A stretch of DNA of 46,381 nt from Lachnospiraceae bacterium (GTDB lineage Bacteria; Bacillota; Clostridia; Lachnospirales; Lachnospiraceae): positions 1 to 46,381 of the forward strand of contig JAILLW010000112.1 of assembly GCA_024692955.1 (NCBI GenBank), given 5' to 3'. Shown in pieces: positions 1 to 8,071 of this stretch. The notes under the pieces were generated by a model. That model did not search any database, had not been told where the DNA came from, and saw only the letters and a list, made by a program, of their open reading frames with translations. A program made the position numbers and the translations under genes. The stretch's first letter is position 1; every line of letters starts with the position of its first letter.

Positions 1-1
1 T

Positions 2-1702
2 GCGGAGCGCCTTGCCTGCTATTATACCGGAACTCCGCAGAACAGCCGGGAACTTAAAGAATACGCGAAGGGCTTTCTTGCGGGCTATATGGTTCCCGAC
101 TTCTTTATCCGTCTTGATGAGATGCCGAGGAACAAGCGGAACAAAACCGATTATCAGGACCTGAAAGCAAGAAGGATAGACGATTTGTTGAAGGATCCGC
201 AAAAAGAGGGTCTGCCGGAAGAAGATGCCCGAAAAGAGGAGGACGGACCGGACGAAACGGAGCGCAGGATCCGGGATGCCTTTTCCGAAGTGCTGGGGCT
301 TTCTTCCGTGGGGCCGGAGGATTCCTTCTTTGATCTTGGCGGGAACTCGCTGCTTGCCATGCAGCTTTCGCTGGAACTGGACGATCCTGATCTCAGTGTA
401 AAAGACATCTTTCTGCTTAAGACGCCCCGCAGGCTGGCCCATGCTTCCCGCGGACAGGCGGCCGCGGATCCGGAGGATAAAAGCCGGGCACAAAAGAGGT
501 CTTATCCGCTGCTTCCCTATCAGCGCTATTATGTGGATTATCAGCTGTATTTTCCGAAAGGGGACGGATCCAACATACCGCTTATCGAGTCCATGCCCCG
601 GTCCGAAATCTCGCCGGAGGTGCTGAAACAGGCGCTGGAAAAGATCCTTCATCATTTTTCCGTATTCTCGACGGTCTTTACCTTTACGGACGAAGGCTTC
701 GTACAGCGAAGCGAACCGGAGAGGATCGGGCCGGTCACGATCATTGAGACAACGGACGAAGCCTTTGAAAAGGAGATCCTTCCGGATCTTATCAAGCCCC
801 ACAGGGTGATCAACTCCCTTCTCTACCGCTTCGCGATCTATGCCACACAGACAAGAGTCCTTCTTTATATGGATTTCCATCACAGCATCATTGACGGCGC
901 CGGCGTTAATCTGGTAAAGAGGAACCTGATCCGGGTCCTTCGGGGAGAAGAACCGGAAGAAGATCTGTATTATGACTATCTCGGACGGATGGAGCTTTCC
1001 GCGAAAAGAGAGGGGCAGGATGAGGCCCTTGCGCGGATGAAGGGGATGTATAATCTCCCTTCCTTCGACCGGCTGCCCCGCAAGGATCATGAGAGCAGGA
1101 AAAACGGGATCCGTATCCTGACGATCCCGTTTGACTATACATACAGCGACCTTACGGACGCGCTTTCCGGAAAGAACATTACCACCGGTATGCTCTATTC
1201 GGCCGCCGGGCTTCTTGCGCTCAGGGAATACAACGGATCGGACAGAGTTCAGGTGCAGTGGATCTATCACGGAAGGGACGAGAAATGGAAGGAGAATGTG
1301 GTGGGGCTCACCATGTGCGGGCTGCCCCTGGCGGCGGACTTCGGCCGTCCCGGGTTTGACCTTCTTAAGGAGGTAAGATCCCAGATCGCCGAAACGATCC
1401 CTTATTCCGGGCTCTCCTTCGCGCTTTATGACAATTCGCCCGGCAAACTGGATACCGTCAACATGATCTGCGAGGAAGGAGTGATGACGGATCTTACGAT
1501 CACGCCGGGAGCAAGGGAGATCCCTCTCTGGGACTTCAGGCATACCTCTTCCGCGGATGTGGAATGCGTGCTTTATCCTTCGCGGAAGGAGGACAGGCTG
1601 ACCATGTTCATCAATTACAACAGCAACTGCTATGAAGAGAAATCCGTAAGGCGGTTCGGGACGCTGGTCGCGGACTGTATGCGGCGTCTTTCCCTGGAGT
1701 GA
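2..1702 (+). CDS. Non-ribosomal peptide synthetase, C-terminal part (A-end, carrier, condensation)
   Basis: Partial gene: the reading frame is already open at the left edge, so the N-terminus lies outside the window. The first ~50 residues match the end of an adenylation domain, with the A10-type lysine (RNKTD, codon 143-145). A peptidyl carrier domain follows, with the phosphopantetheine-serine motif DLGGNSLL (Ser codon 347-349). The remaining ~400 residues are a condensation domain with an intact HHxxxDG motif (HHSIIDG, codons 878-898). The order A-T-C with C last is unusual but known for NRPSs whose final C domain releases or couples the product, or that work with a partner protein. No thioesterase or reductase follows. 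The product cannot be predicted because the specificity pocket is not in view. Confident for the domains, not for the substrate. Confidence 0.85.
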   Translation, partial: AERLACYYTGTPQNSRELKEYAKGFLAGYMVPDFFIRLDEMPRNKRNKTDYQDLKARRIDDLLKDPQKEGLPEEDARKEEDGPDETERRIRDAFSEVLGLSSVGPEDSFFDLGGNSLLAMQLSLELDDPDLSVKDIFLLKTPRRLAHASRGQAAADPEDKSRAQKRSYPLLPYQRYYVDYQLYFPKGDGSNIPLIESMPRSEISPEVLKQALEKILHHFSVFSTVFTFTDEGFVQRSEPERIGPVTIIETTDEAFEKEILPDLIKPHRVINSLLYRFAIYATQTRVLLYMDFHHSIIDGAGVNLVKRNLIRVLRGEEPEEDLYYDYLGRMELSAKREGQDEALARMKGMYNLPSFDRLPRKDHESRKNGIRILTIPFDYTYSDLTDALSGKNITTGMLYSAAGLLALREYNGSDRVQVQWIYHGRDEKWKENVVGLTMCGLPLAADFGRPGFDLLKEVRSQIAETIPYSGLSFALYDNSPGKLDTVNMICEEGVMTDLTITPGAREIPLWDFRHTSSADVECVLYPSRKEDRLTMFINYNSNCYEEKSVRRFGTLVADCMRRLSLE

Positions 1703-1742
1703 GCGGGCAAATACGGGTAAGAAGAAAAGCAGGGATTGGTTC

Positions 1743-1771
1743 TTGACACACAGCGCTTTTTTGCTTATTAT
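1743..1771 (+). promoter_or_regulatory. Strong sigma-A promoter for the tRNA cluster
   Basis: TTGACA, a 17-base spacer, then TATTAT. It lies ~40 bases upstream of tRNA-His and should drive the three-tRNA unit ending at the terminator after tRNA-Lys. Confidence 0.88.
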
Positions 1772-1814
1772 GGATAGGACGCTTTAAGCGCCGAAAGCTA
1801 TGTTTTTCGTCTAT

Positions 1815-1889
1815 GGTGGGTATGGCGCAGTTGGCTAGCGCGCCAGATTGTGGCTCTGGAGGCCGAGGGTTCGAGTCCCTCTATCCACC
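1815..1889 (+). tRNA. tRNA-His (GTG)
   Basis: Full cloverleaf. The anticodon loop carries GTG, the T-arm is GGTTCGAGTCC, and the acceptor stem GTGGGTA pairs with TATCCAC. The encoded extra 5' G (position -1) faces the C discriminator, the hallmark of tRNA-His. The CCA end is not encoded. First gene of a His-Gln-Lys cluster. Confidence 0.97.
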
Positions 1890-1920
1890 CTTTCATCAAG
1901 AAAATTGCTTGGTGACTTCT

Positions 1921-1992
1921 TGGGCCATCGCCAAGCGGTAAGGCACAGCACTTTGACTGCTGCATACGCTGGTTCGAATCCAGCTGGCCCAG
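1921..1992 (+). tRNA. tRNA-Gln (TTG)
   Basis: The acceptor stem TGGGCCA pairs perfectly with TGGCCCA, the anticodon is TTG, and the T-arm is GGTTCGAATCC. The discriminator is G and CCA is not encoded. It sits 31 bases after tRNA-His in the same transcription unit. Confidence 0.97.
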
Positions 1993-2006
1993 CTCAAATT
2001 TCATAA

Positions 2007-2079
2007 GGGCCATTAGCTCAGGTGGTAGAGCACTTGACTTTTAATCAAGTTGTCCGGGGTTCGAGTCCCCGATGGCTCA
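2007..2079 (+). tRNA. tRNA-Lys (TTT)
   Basis: The acceptor stem GGGCCAT pairs with ATGGCTC (one G-U pair). The anticodon is TTT, the T-arm GGTTCGAGTCC and the discriminator A. CCA is not encoded. Last tRNA before the terminator. Confidence 0.97.
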
Positions 2080-2081
2080 TG

Positions 2082-2127
2082 ACCTCGGAAGCGCTGTAGA
2101 TACAAGGGTTTCCGAGGTTTTTGTTTT
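2082..2127 (+). terminator. Terminator of the tRNA cluster
   Basis: A 9-bp perfect stem (ACCTCGGAA with TTCCGAGGT), a 19-base loop and then a T-rich tail (TTTTTGTTTT). It begins directly after tRNA-Lys. Confidence 0.85.
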
Positions 2128-2241
2128 GAAAGCCGTGTCTATGCATGCTTCGGACCGGCGCCGGCACAAAGGAAGAAGCTCCCCGGCAGAGAGGACGTAG
2201 CCGGAATCGGGACAGGAAAGCAATTGCGAACGGAACGGAAA

Positions 2242-3648
2242 ATGACGGAGAAGAAACTGCAGGATCAGAATACGGAACAGGAAAACAAGATGGGGGTGCT
2301 TCCGGTAAGGAAGCTCCTGATATCCATGTCCCTTCCCATGATGGCGTCCATGCTGGTTCAGGCACTCTATAATATCGTGGACAGCATCTTCGTGGCGCGC
2401 CTTTCGGAAAACGCGCTGACCGCGGTTTCCATGGCCTTTCCCCTGCAGACTCTGATGATCTCCCTGGCCGGGGGTACCGGAGTCGGCGTCAACGCGATCC
2501 TTTCGAAAGCCCTTGGCGAGAAGGAGTTCGATAAGGCAAACAAGGCCGCGGAAAACGGGATCTTTCTTTCGATCATAGGCTATCTGGTCTTTCTCGTGGT
2601 GGGATTTACCGCGGTCAGGCCCTTCTATATGTCCCAGACCTCGGATCCGGAGATCATCGAATACGGCGTGCAGTATCTTACCATAGCCCTCACGTTGTCC
2701 TTCGGGGTCTTCGGCCAGTTCATCTTCGAGAGGATCCTTACCTCCACGGGCAGGACTTTTTATACAATGCTGACCCAGGGAACGGGAGCCATCGTGAACA
2801 TCATTCTGGATCCGATCTTTATCTTCGGTATGTTCGGGCTTCCGAAAATGGGAACCGCCGGCGCGGCTGTCGCGACCGTGATCGGACAGATCACGGCGGC
2901 CTGTTTTGCCCTGTATCTCAATCTCAGGAAGAATCCGGATGTAAAGCTTTCCGCGAAGGGCTTTCGCCCGGACGGGGCGATGATCGGCAGGATCTACCGG
3001 ATCGGTGTTCCCTCCATTATCATGATGTCCATCGGCTCCGTGATGACCTATACGATGAATAAGATCCTTATGGCCTTTTCTTCCACCGCGGTGGCGGTCT
3101 TCGGGGTGTATTTCAAACTTCAGAGCTTTATCTTCATGCCGGTCTTCGGACTGAATAACGGCCTGGTGCCCATCGTTGCGTACAATTTCGGAGCAAAGAA
3201 GAAGGACCGGATGATGGAGAGCTGGAAACTGGCCTGGATCTACGCGACCGCGATCCTGGTCTTCGGGGTGATCCTGTTTGAGGCGGTGCCCCGTACTCTG
3301 CTTGGAATGTTCGATGCCTCCGAATATATGATGGGGATCGGCACGGTGGCGCTTCGCGTGATCGCGGTGCATTTTCCGTTCGCGGCGTACTGTATCGTGA
3401 CGGGCTCCATGTTCCAGGCTCTGGGGCACAGTGTATACAGCATGATCACCTCGATCATGAGACAGCTGGTGGTACTGATCCCGGCTGCTTTTCTGCTTTC
3501 GCTCCCGGGAAATGTGGATTATGTCTGGTGGTCCTTCCCCATCGCGGAACTGATGTCCGCAATGGCTACCACATTCTTCTTTGTGATCCTGTACCGGAAG
3601 GTGATAAGCGGGATCGGGAAGGAGCCGGCTCCGGCGGAGGAAGCATGA
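2242..3648 (+). CDS. MATE family multidrug/metabolite exporter
   Basis: A 468-residue polytopic membrane protein of the MATE family, which exports drugs and metabolites using an Na+ or H+ gradient. After a short hydrophilic N-terminus (~25 residues) come about twelve hydrophobic segments. Typical MATE stretches are visible: PMMASMLVQALYNIVDSIFV near the first helix, and GAIVNIILDPIFIFG and GAAVATVIGQ before the midpoint. The length matches the family. The ATG start at 2242 was chosen over an upstream TTG at 2224; a Shine-Dalgarno site is weak for both, and ATG 2290 is also possible. No helper gene is adjacent, so the substrate is unknown. A second, different MATE gene lies at 15312. tRNA-Leu follows 11 bases after the stop codon. 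Confidence 0.92.
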   Translation: MTEKKLQDQNTEQENKMGVLPVRKLLISMSLPMMASMLVQALYNIVDSIFVARLSENALTAVSMAFPLQTLMISLAGGTGVGVNAILSKALGEKEFDKANKAAENGIFLSIIGYLVFLVVGFTAVRPFYMSQTSDPEIIEYGVQYLTIALTLSFGVFGQFIFERILTSTGRTFYTMLTQGTGAIVNIILDPIFIFGMFGLPKMGTAGAAVATVIGQITAACFALYLNLRKNPDVKLSAKGFRPDGAMIGRIYRIGVPSIIMMSIGSVMTYTMNKILMAFSSTAVAVFGVYFKLQSFIFMPVFGLNNGLVPIVAYNFGAKKKDRMMESWKLAWIYATAILVFGVILFEAVPRTLLGMFDASEYMMGIGTVALRVIAVHFPFAAYCIVTGSMFQALGHSVYSMITSIMRQLVVLIPAAFLLSLPGNVDYVWWSFPIAELMSAMATTFFFVILYRKVISGIGKEPAPAEEA

Positions 3649-3659
3649 ACGAAATATGA

Positions 3660-3741
3660 GCGGATATGGCGGAATTGGCAGACGCGCCAGATTTAGGTTC
3701 TGGTGGGGGATCCCGTGCAGGTTCAAGTCCTGTTATCCGCA
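3660..3741 (+). tRNA. tRNA-Leu (TAG)
   Basis: A class II tRNA with a long variable arm. The acceptor stem GCGGATA pairs with TATCCGC, the anticodon is TAG and the T-arm GGTTCAAGTCC. The discriminator is A and CCA is not encoded. Its 3' strand is part of the inverted and direct repeats that follow. Confidence 0.96.
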
Positions 3742-3945
3742 ATAAAAAGGGGGTTATACCCCCTTTTTATTGCGGATAGAGACCTTGGACCTGAGGTCCA
3801 AGGTCTCCGCTTCGCTCCGGTCGGCGCTGACCGATGTCCACCGGACATCGAGCGCCCTGTTATCCGCAATTCGAAGGTTGGGGTTATACCCCTTATTATT
3901 ACGGATAGAGACCTTGGACCTGAGGTCCAAGGTCTCCGCTTCGCT
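3729..3945. repeat. Tandem palindromic block with a duplicated tRNA-Leu 3' end
   Basis: Two related units of ~88-90 bases (3729-3816 and 3856-3945). Each begins with CCTGTTATCCGCAAT, the 3' end of tRNA-Leu plus two bases. A GGGG-TTATA-CCCC hairpin follows, then a second 13-bp hairpin (GAGACCTTGGACC, loop TGA, GGTCCAAGGTCTC), and each ends in CTCCGCTTCGCT. Unit 2 has diverged in the first hairpin, while the second hairpin is identical. Between the units is a third hairpin (CGATGTCC/GGACATCG, with GCGCT/AGCGC outside). The direct copy of the tRNA end resembles an integration att duplication, but no integrase is nearby. Confidence 0.8.
3734..3778 (+). terminator. 20-bp perfect hairpin after tRNA-Leu, terminator-like, overlapping the tRNA 3' end
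   Basis: The inner part is a classical terminator: AAAAAGGGGG, a 5-base TTATA loop, CCCCCTTTTT. The stem continues outward without a mismatch for ten more pairs, so the left arm contains the 3' acceptor strand of the tRNA (TATCCGC) and the right arm its exact inverse. The nascent hairpin could therefore compete with the tRNA acceptor stem. Confidence 0.8.
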
Positions 3946-3960
3946 TTATTATAGAGCATA

Positions 3961-3989
3961 TTGCAGGGCGAAAACAGATGATATAAAAT
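3961..3989 (+). promoter_or_regulatory. Probable promoter of the small AT-rich gene
   Basis: TTGCAG, a 17-base spacer and TAAAAT in an AT-rich stretch, ~37 bases before the start codon at 4026. The -10 match is only moderate. Confidence 0.5.
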
Positions 3990-4025
3990 AAAAGTGTATG
4001 TGCTGTTCCCAAGAGGAGGGCAAAT

Positions 4026-4334
4026 ATGGCGAAAAATACAAATATTTTATCGGCATTATCCGTATTTCAGGCAGATCTTGCAGCCAGAATAGAAAAAGCA
4101 CCTGTAAACAGGACTGTATCTGTAGAGACGGCTCACTGGAACACATTTGGCAGGAGCGTAAGGGATTCGATGATAAAGAGGCCTGATGTAACGATCAGGG
4201 CATCATTCCTCTCCCAGGGCCATAAAGGAATCCCGCTGATGGTAACAATCCCTGCAGGAAGATCAGACCTCTTTGACAGTAACGGATACTTAGGCCTGTG
4301 CAGGGCAGGTATGGAACTGGGATTCGACAAATAA
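4026..4334 (+). CDS. Small conserved-looking protein of unknown function
   Basis: A 102-residue soluble protein that I do not recognise. It has no transmembrane segment, signal peptide or cysteine-rich motif, except one Cys near the C-terminus (LCRAGMELGF). A strong ribosome site (GAGGAGGG) lies 6 bases before the ATG, which supports it as a real gene. Its first third is clearly richer in A and T than the neighbouring genes, and the gene directly follows the duplicated tRNA-Leu end, so arrival by horizontal transfer is plausible (inference). The next gene starts 20 bases later with its own ribosome site, so the two may be cotranscribed. A small housekeeping protein of the lineage is an equally possible reading. 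Confidence 0.7.
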   Translation: MAKNTNILSALSVFQADLAARIEKAPVNRTVSVETAHWNTFGRSVRDSMIKRPDVTIRASFLSQGHKGIPLMVTIPAGRSDLFDSNGYLGLCRAGMELGFDK

Positions 4335-4354
4335 GAAACCGGAGGAATATTCCG

Positions 4355-5686
4355 ATGATCGACCAGACAGCATTCAACCAGATCGCCGAGACTCTGGCGG
4401 CGCATTACGACAGCGTCTTTTATGTGGACGCGGAAACGGGGCGTTATACCGCCATGGTTCCTTCAAAGATGCTGGCGGAACTGAATATCCCGGACGAGGG
4501 CGAGGACTTCTTCTCGATGGCTAAGGGGAACGCGAAGAAATACGTGCATCCGGACGATCTTGGTCTCGCTCAGTTTGTTCATGAAAAAAAGAGCATTATC
4601 GACTGCGTCGTGAAAAACGGCTCCTATTCCGTGAGCCTGAGGCTGCTTATGGATGGGAATATCATACATATCCGGCATGTTGACATGCTGTGCAAAGACG
4701 GGAAGCACATCCTTTTCTGCATGGAAAACATTGATGATGAGGTGCGGGAGAAGATAGCCCAGCAGGAGAAGCTCCGGAACGTGGAGCGTATGGTAAGAGT
4801 TGATGAACTGACCGGCATCAAAAACAAACATGCTTTCGCGGAACTGGGCAGGTCGCTGGATGAGCGCATACACAAGGCGGATACCGGCCTTCGGTTCGGA
4901 ATTCTGATCTGCGATGTCAATGACCTGAAGCTCTATAATGATATCAGGGGGCACGGCTTCGGGGATGAATTTCTCCGCAGAGCCTGCCGCATGATCAGCG
5001 GGAATTTCGCGCACAGCCGGATCTATCGGATCGGCGGAGACGAGTTCGCCGTCTATCTGACGGGCGAAGAATATGAGATCCGGGAAGAGCTTCTCGAAAA
5101 CCTGAGGAGGGAATCCTATGCCAACGGCCGTTCCCGTTCGGGACCGGTGATCGCGACGGGACTCTCCGTCTATGAGCCGGCATCGGATGCCAGATTCTCC
5201 GATGTGGTCAAACGGGCGGATCTGGATATGTATGAAAACAAGAAGCAGATGAAGACCGGTTCCCTCGCGGACCGGATGGATAACGCGACAAAGGCGGAGT
5301 TCCCGATCCCGGAAGGCAGAAAAAGAAAACTGGATGCGATGTTTGAAGCGATGCTTACGACGGCCGGAGACGGGTATGTATTTTTAAATGACTTAAGATA
5401 CGATTATTCCAGATGGTCTGCAAGGCTTACGGACGATTACGGCTTTGAGTCGGAATATCTTTATCATGCGGGAAAGATCTGGCAGGAGTATGTCCACCCC
5501 GACGACCTTGAAAAATACCGGGAGATCGTGGATGCCATCATCGGCGGAAACGGCGATCCGAAGGATCTTAACTATCGGGCCAGAAGGCCGGACGGCTCCT
5601 ATGTGCTGCTCCAGCCGAGAGCCTTTGTCATTTGCGATGATGAAGGTCATCCGGAGTATTACGGAGGGATCATCATACAGCACTGA
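4355..5686 (+). CDS. Diguanylate cyclase-like protein, PAS-GGDEF-PAS
   Basis: A 443-residue soluble signalling protein. Residues ~10-135 look like a PAS-type sensor (the FYVDAETGRYTAM and YVHPDDL elements are typical). Residues ~150-320 form a GGDEF domain, with the DELTG start and an intact GGDEF active loop at residues 227-231, so it can probably make cyclic di-GMP. No RxxD inhibitory site is visible just before the loop. Residues ~335-443 form a second PAS_3-type domain (WQEYVHPDDLEKY). A sensor domain after the catalytic domain is less common and may mean loss of a further C-terminal module, though the gene ends in a normal stop codon. ATG 4355 was chosen because GGAGGA lies 8 bases before it and the upstream gene ends at 4334. 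Confidence 0.88.
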   Translation: MIDQTAFNQIAETLAAHYDSVFYVDAETGRYTAMVPSKMLAELNIPDEGEDFFSMAKGNAKKYVHPDDLGLAQFVHEKKSIIDCVVKNGSYSVSLRLLMDGNIIHIRHVDMLCKDGKHILFCMENIDDEVREKIAQQEKLRNVERMVRVDELTGIKNKHAFAELGRSLDERIHKADTGLRFGILICDVNDLKLYNDIRGHGFGDEFLRRACRMISGNFAHSRIYRIGGDEFAVYLTGEEYEIREELLENLRRESYANGRSRSGPVIATGLSVYEPASDARFSDVVKRADLDMYENKKQMKTGSLADRMDNATKAEFPIPEGRKRKLDAMFEAMLTTAGDGYVFLNDLRYDYSRWSARLTDDYGFESEYLYHAGKIWQEYVHPDDLEKYREIVDAIIGGNGDPKDLNYRARRPDGSYVLLQPRAFVICDDEGHPEYYGGIIIQH

Positions 5687-5709
5687 AAGACCGGCAGACG
5701 GCCGAAACG

Positions 5710-5738
5710 TTGCGGTTTTGGCGGGGCTGTGGTAATAT
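5710..5738 (+). promoter_or_regulatory. Promoter of the ABC exporter/sigma factor operon
   Basis: TTGCGG, 17-base spacer, TAATAT. Transcription should start near 5745, which argues against an upstream GTG start codon there and supports a start at 5763 or 5787 for the ATPase gene. Confidence 0.75.
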
Positions 5739-5786
5739 GGTTTCGTGTGCGAAAAGAGCAGTATGACTGTGGCCGGAGCCGGTTTT

Positions 5787-6476
5787 ATGATCGAGGTCAA
5801 TAATATTTTCAAATCATACGGGTCCGGGGCGGTCCTTACCGGAGCTTCCCTGAAAGCGGAGCCGGGTACGATCGTGGCGATCGCGGGAAGGAACGGCTGC
5901 GGGAAATCGACTTTTCTTCAGATACTTGCCGGAGCCCTGAAACCTGATGCCGGACAGATCCTGATCTTCGGGCAGGATGCCCTGAGGCAGAAGCGCGTCT
6001 TCGGACAATATGTCGGGTACGTGCCTCAGGAGGATCCGCTGTTCGGAAGGCTGAGCGTCAGGGATAATCTGGATTTCTGGGCAGCAGGCGTAAGATCGCC
6101 GGACTATTCGGTGGTAGAGACCTTTGAACTTAAGGATCTTCTTAAGACGCGGACGGATACCCTTTCGGGCGGAATGAAGCGAAGGCTTTCCATCGCCTGC
6201 GCGCTGGTAAGGAGGACGCCGGTTCTTATTCTGGATGAGCCCACATCTTCGCTCGATCTTTATTATCAGGACTGCATCCGGAAATGGATGACGGAATACA
6301 CAGGTTCGGGAGGCATGATCATCATGGCCACCCACAGTATAGAAGAACTCAGGATTGCCGACTGGATCTATTTCCTTATTGAAGGGAAGACCACCGAACG
6401 GGAAAAGACGGCGATCGATGAGGAAACAGTCAGAAGGATCCTTTCAGGATCGGAGTGTAAGGAGGAGAAAAAATGA
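5787..6476 (+). CDS. ABC transporter ATP-binding protein
   Basis: A 229-residue ATPase subunit of an ABC-2 type exporter. Visible motifs: Walker A GRNGCGKST, a Q-loop region (YVPQEDPLF), signature LSGGMKRR, Walker B VLILDEPTSSLD and the switch histidine in ATHS, all canonical. It should power the two permeases encoded at 8072 and 9259. ATG 5787 was chosen because MIEVNNIFKSYG is a typical ABC start and GGAG lies 8 bases upstream; ATG 5763 is possible. The stop codon overlaps the next start by four bases (ATGA), which implies translational coupling. First gene of a six-gene run ending at 12070. Confidence 0.93.
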   Translation: MIEVNNIFKSYGSGAVLTGASLKAEPGTIVAIAGRNGCGKSTFLQILAGALKPDAGQILIFGQDALRQKRVFGQYVGYVPQEDPLFGRLSVRDNLDFWAAGVRSPDYSVVETFELKDLLKTRTDTLSGGMKRRLSIACALVRRTPVLILDEPTSSLDLYYQDCIRKWMTEYTGSGGMIIMATHSIEELRIADWIYFLIEGKTTEREKTAIDEETVRRILSGSECKEEKK

Positions 6477-8068
6477 GTATCACCTATGATCCCATGACGG
6501 GAGAGCCCATCGAAACTCCGGACGCGCCCGAAAATACGGTTTCGGACGCGGCGGAAAGCGTGGCGAATACTGTGGCTGAGGAAACGGCGGCTGTCGTAAA
6601 CGAAGCGGCGACTGATGCTTCTGCATATGCGAATAACGTAGCAGGTGAGACAGTGACAGGCTATGGCGGATATAACGCGCAGCCCAATCCCGCGGGACCT
6701 CAACCTGACGTTCCCAGGTTTGACCCGATGACGGGCGCGCCTCTTGGAGGAGGCTCGCAGGGTACGGTGCCTAAGCCGAAGAAAAAGATCGATCCGAAGA
6801 TCTTTATCTTCGGAGGAGTTGGGCTTGTCCTTGTAGCCGGACTGATCATTCTGCTTCTTTCCTCGGGAGGCTTTTCCAGAAGAGGAAAGGTCGAATCCGC
6901 CGTAATAAAAACCATGAAGGTGGATTCCCGGCTCTATAAGGACACCAAAAACCTTGTAAATATCCTGAAGGGCAGAAACTATTCCGTTACGGTCAGCGCA
7001 GACGTCGGCAGAATGGGTTCCGGAAGCGGCGCCGTTGTGGTAAACGGAAAGGATAAGCAGGTTTCCGCGAATCTGGATATACAGGGAGTGCCGGAGATCT
7101 CCGTGCTCGCAGGTATCGATTCAAAGACCGTAAAGGCCGAGATACCGGAAATATCGGATTATCTCTTCGTATATGATTATACCGCCGAAAAGAGCGGATA
7201 TATCACGAAGCAGATGGATGACGAGGACATCGAAGCGCTTGATGCGGCCTGCAAGGCCATCTATGATTACAGCGGCGGCTCGGATGAGTATACCGAAAAG
7301 ATCCTGAAGCTCACGCGGAAGTATGAAAGGAAGCTCAAATGGGACCGTGCCGATGCCAAGACCTTCAAGGTGAACGATAAGAAGGTAAAGTGCAAGGGCT
7401 ATACCACAACCATCGATAAGGATTTCGTGCTTGACTACTGGGATGAATTCACGGATATCGCTCTCGAGGAGTTCGAGGATGTCGACGACGACCTTAAGAA
7501 GATCACCGGCGACAGCCTTGAGGAATCCTTAAAGGAAGCGCGGGATGAACTGAAGGGCATGAAGGACACGGACATCAGCTTCTATATCTATCGCGGAGCG
7601 CTTGCGGCGGTGGAAGTCGATGCCGGAAAGAACGGAGAATTCGCGGTCAAGTTTAAGGGCGGCGATTTCCGGGCCCAGAACATAGAGATCGATGCGGACG
7701 GTGAAGAGGTTCTGAAGATCAAGGGAAGCAAGAGCAAGGACAAGGAGACCTATACCCTTACTGCCGGACACGGTGATCTCGAGATCGAATACAATACAAA
7801 GAAGGGAACCCTTACCCTCGGAATGGGAAATGAGGAATATGAATTTGATCTGAAGTCCTCCTCCGGAAGCTTTGTCTTTTCCGCCGATGATATGGATATC
7901 GATGGAATGGACGTTGATTTCACGGTGGATATCAACAATTCCGGAAAGATCCAGAAGTATACCAATTCGGAAGTGTTCAGCCTGGGAGATGCCGACGAGG
8001 ATGATTTCGAGGATCTGACGGATTCCGTGGACATGAGCCTTATTAACAAACTGAGCATGTTCTTCTAG
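6473..8068 (+). CDS. Membrane-anchored protein of unknown function with two DPMTG motifs
   Basis: A 531-residue protein that I cannot assign to a named family. Residues 1-105 are a low-complexity, probably cytoplasmic region rich in Ala, Glu, Pro and Gly. It contains the same short motif twice, YDPMTGEP at residues 5-12 and FDPMTGAP at 83-90. A lysine-rich stretch (KPKKK) precedes one transmembrane helix at ~109-130. The remaining ~400 residues are probably extracytoplasmic and beta-rich, with many Asp, Lys and Gly residues, and no catalytic motif that I recognise. It lies between the ATPase and permease genes of one operon, overlapping the first and 3 bases from the next, so it is likely an accessory, sensor or substrate-handling part of that exporter (inference). 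Strong ribosome site GGAGGAG before the ATG. Confidence 0.85.
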   Translation: MSITYDPMTGEPIETPDAPENTVSDAAESVANTVAEETAAVVNEAATDASAYANNVAGETVTGYGGYNAQPNPAGPQPDVPRFDPMTGAPLGGGSQGTVPKPKKKIDPKIFIFGGVGLVLVAGLIILLLSSGGFSRRGKVESAVIKTMKVDSRLYKDTKNLVNILKGRNYSVTVSADVGRMGSGSGAVVVNGKDKQVSANLDIQGVPEISVLAGIDSKTVKAEIPEISDYLFVYDYTAEKSGYITKQMDDEDIEALDAACKAIYDYSGGSDEYTEKILKLTRKYERKLKWDRADAKTFKVNDKKVKCKGYTTTIDKDFVLDYWDEFTDIALEEFEDVDDDLKKITGDSLEESLKEARDELKGMKDTDISFYIYRGALAAVEVDAGKNGEFAVKFKGGDFRAQNIEIDADGEEVLKIKGSKSKDKETYTLTAGHGDLEIEYNTKKGTLTLGMGNEEYEFDLKSSSGSFVFSADDMDIDGMDVDFTVDINNSGKIQKYTNSEVFSLGDADEDDFEDLTDSVDMSLINKLSMFF

Positions 8069-8071
8069 AAA

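Noticed and set aside
2077..3726. 549-codon minus-strand frame opposite the first MATE gene
   Set aside because: Its translation is rich in His, Arg, Asp and Gly with no domain, as expected of an antisense shadow of a GC-rich membrane gene.
3742..4025. Integrase-bearing genomic island at tRNA-Leu
   Set aside because: Only the duplicated tRNA end and one small gene are seen; no integrase or mobility gene occurs before the PAS-GGDEF gene.
5745..5786. Upstream GTG/ATG starts for the ABC ATPase
   Set aside because: The GTG lies at the predicted transcription start; the ATG at 5787 gives the typical N-terminus and a better placed ribosome site, though ATG 5763 is not excluded.
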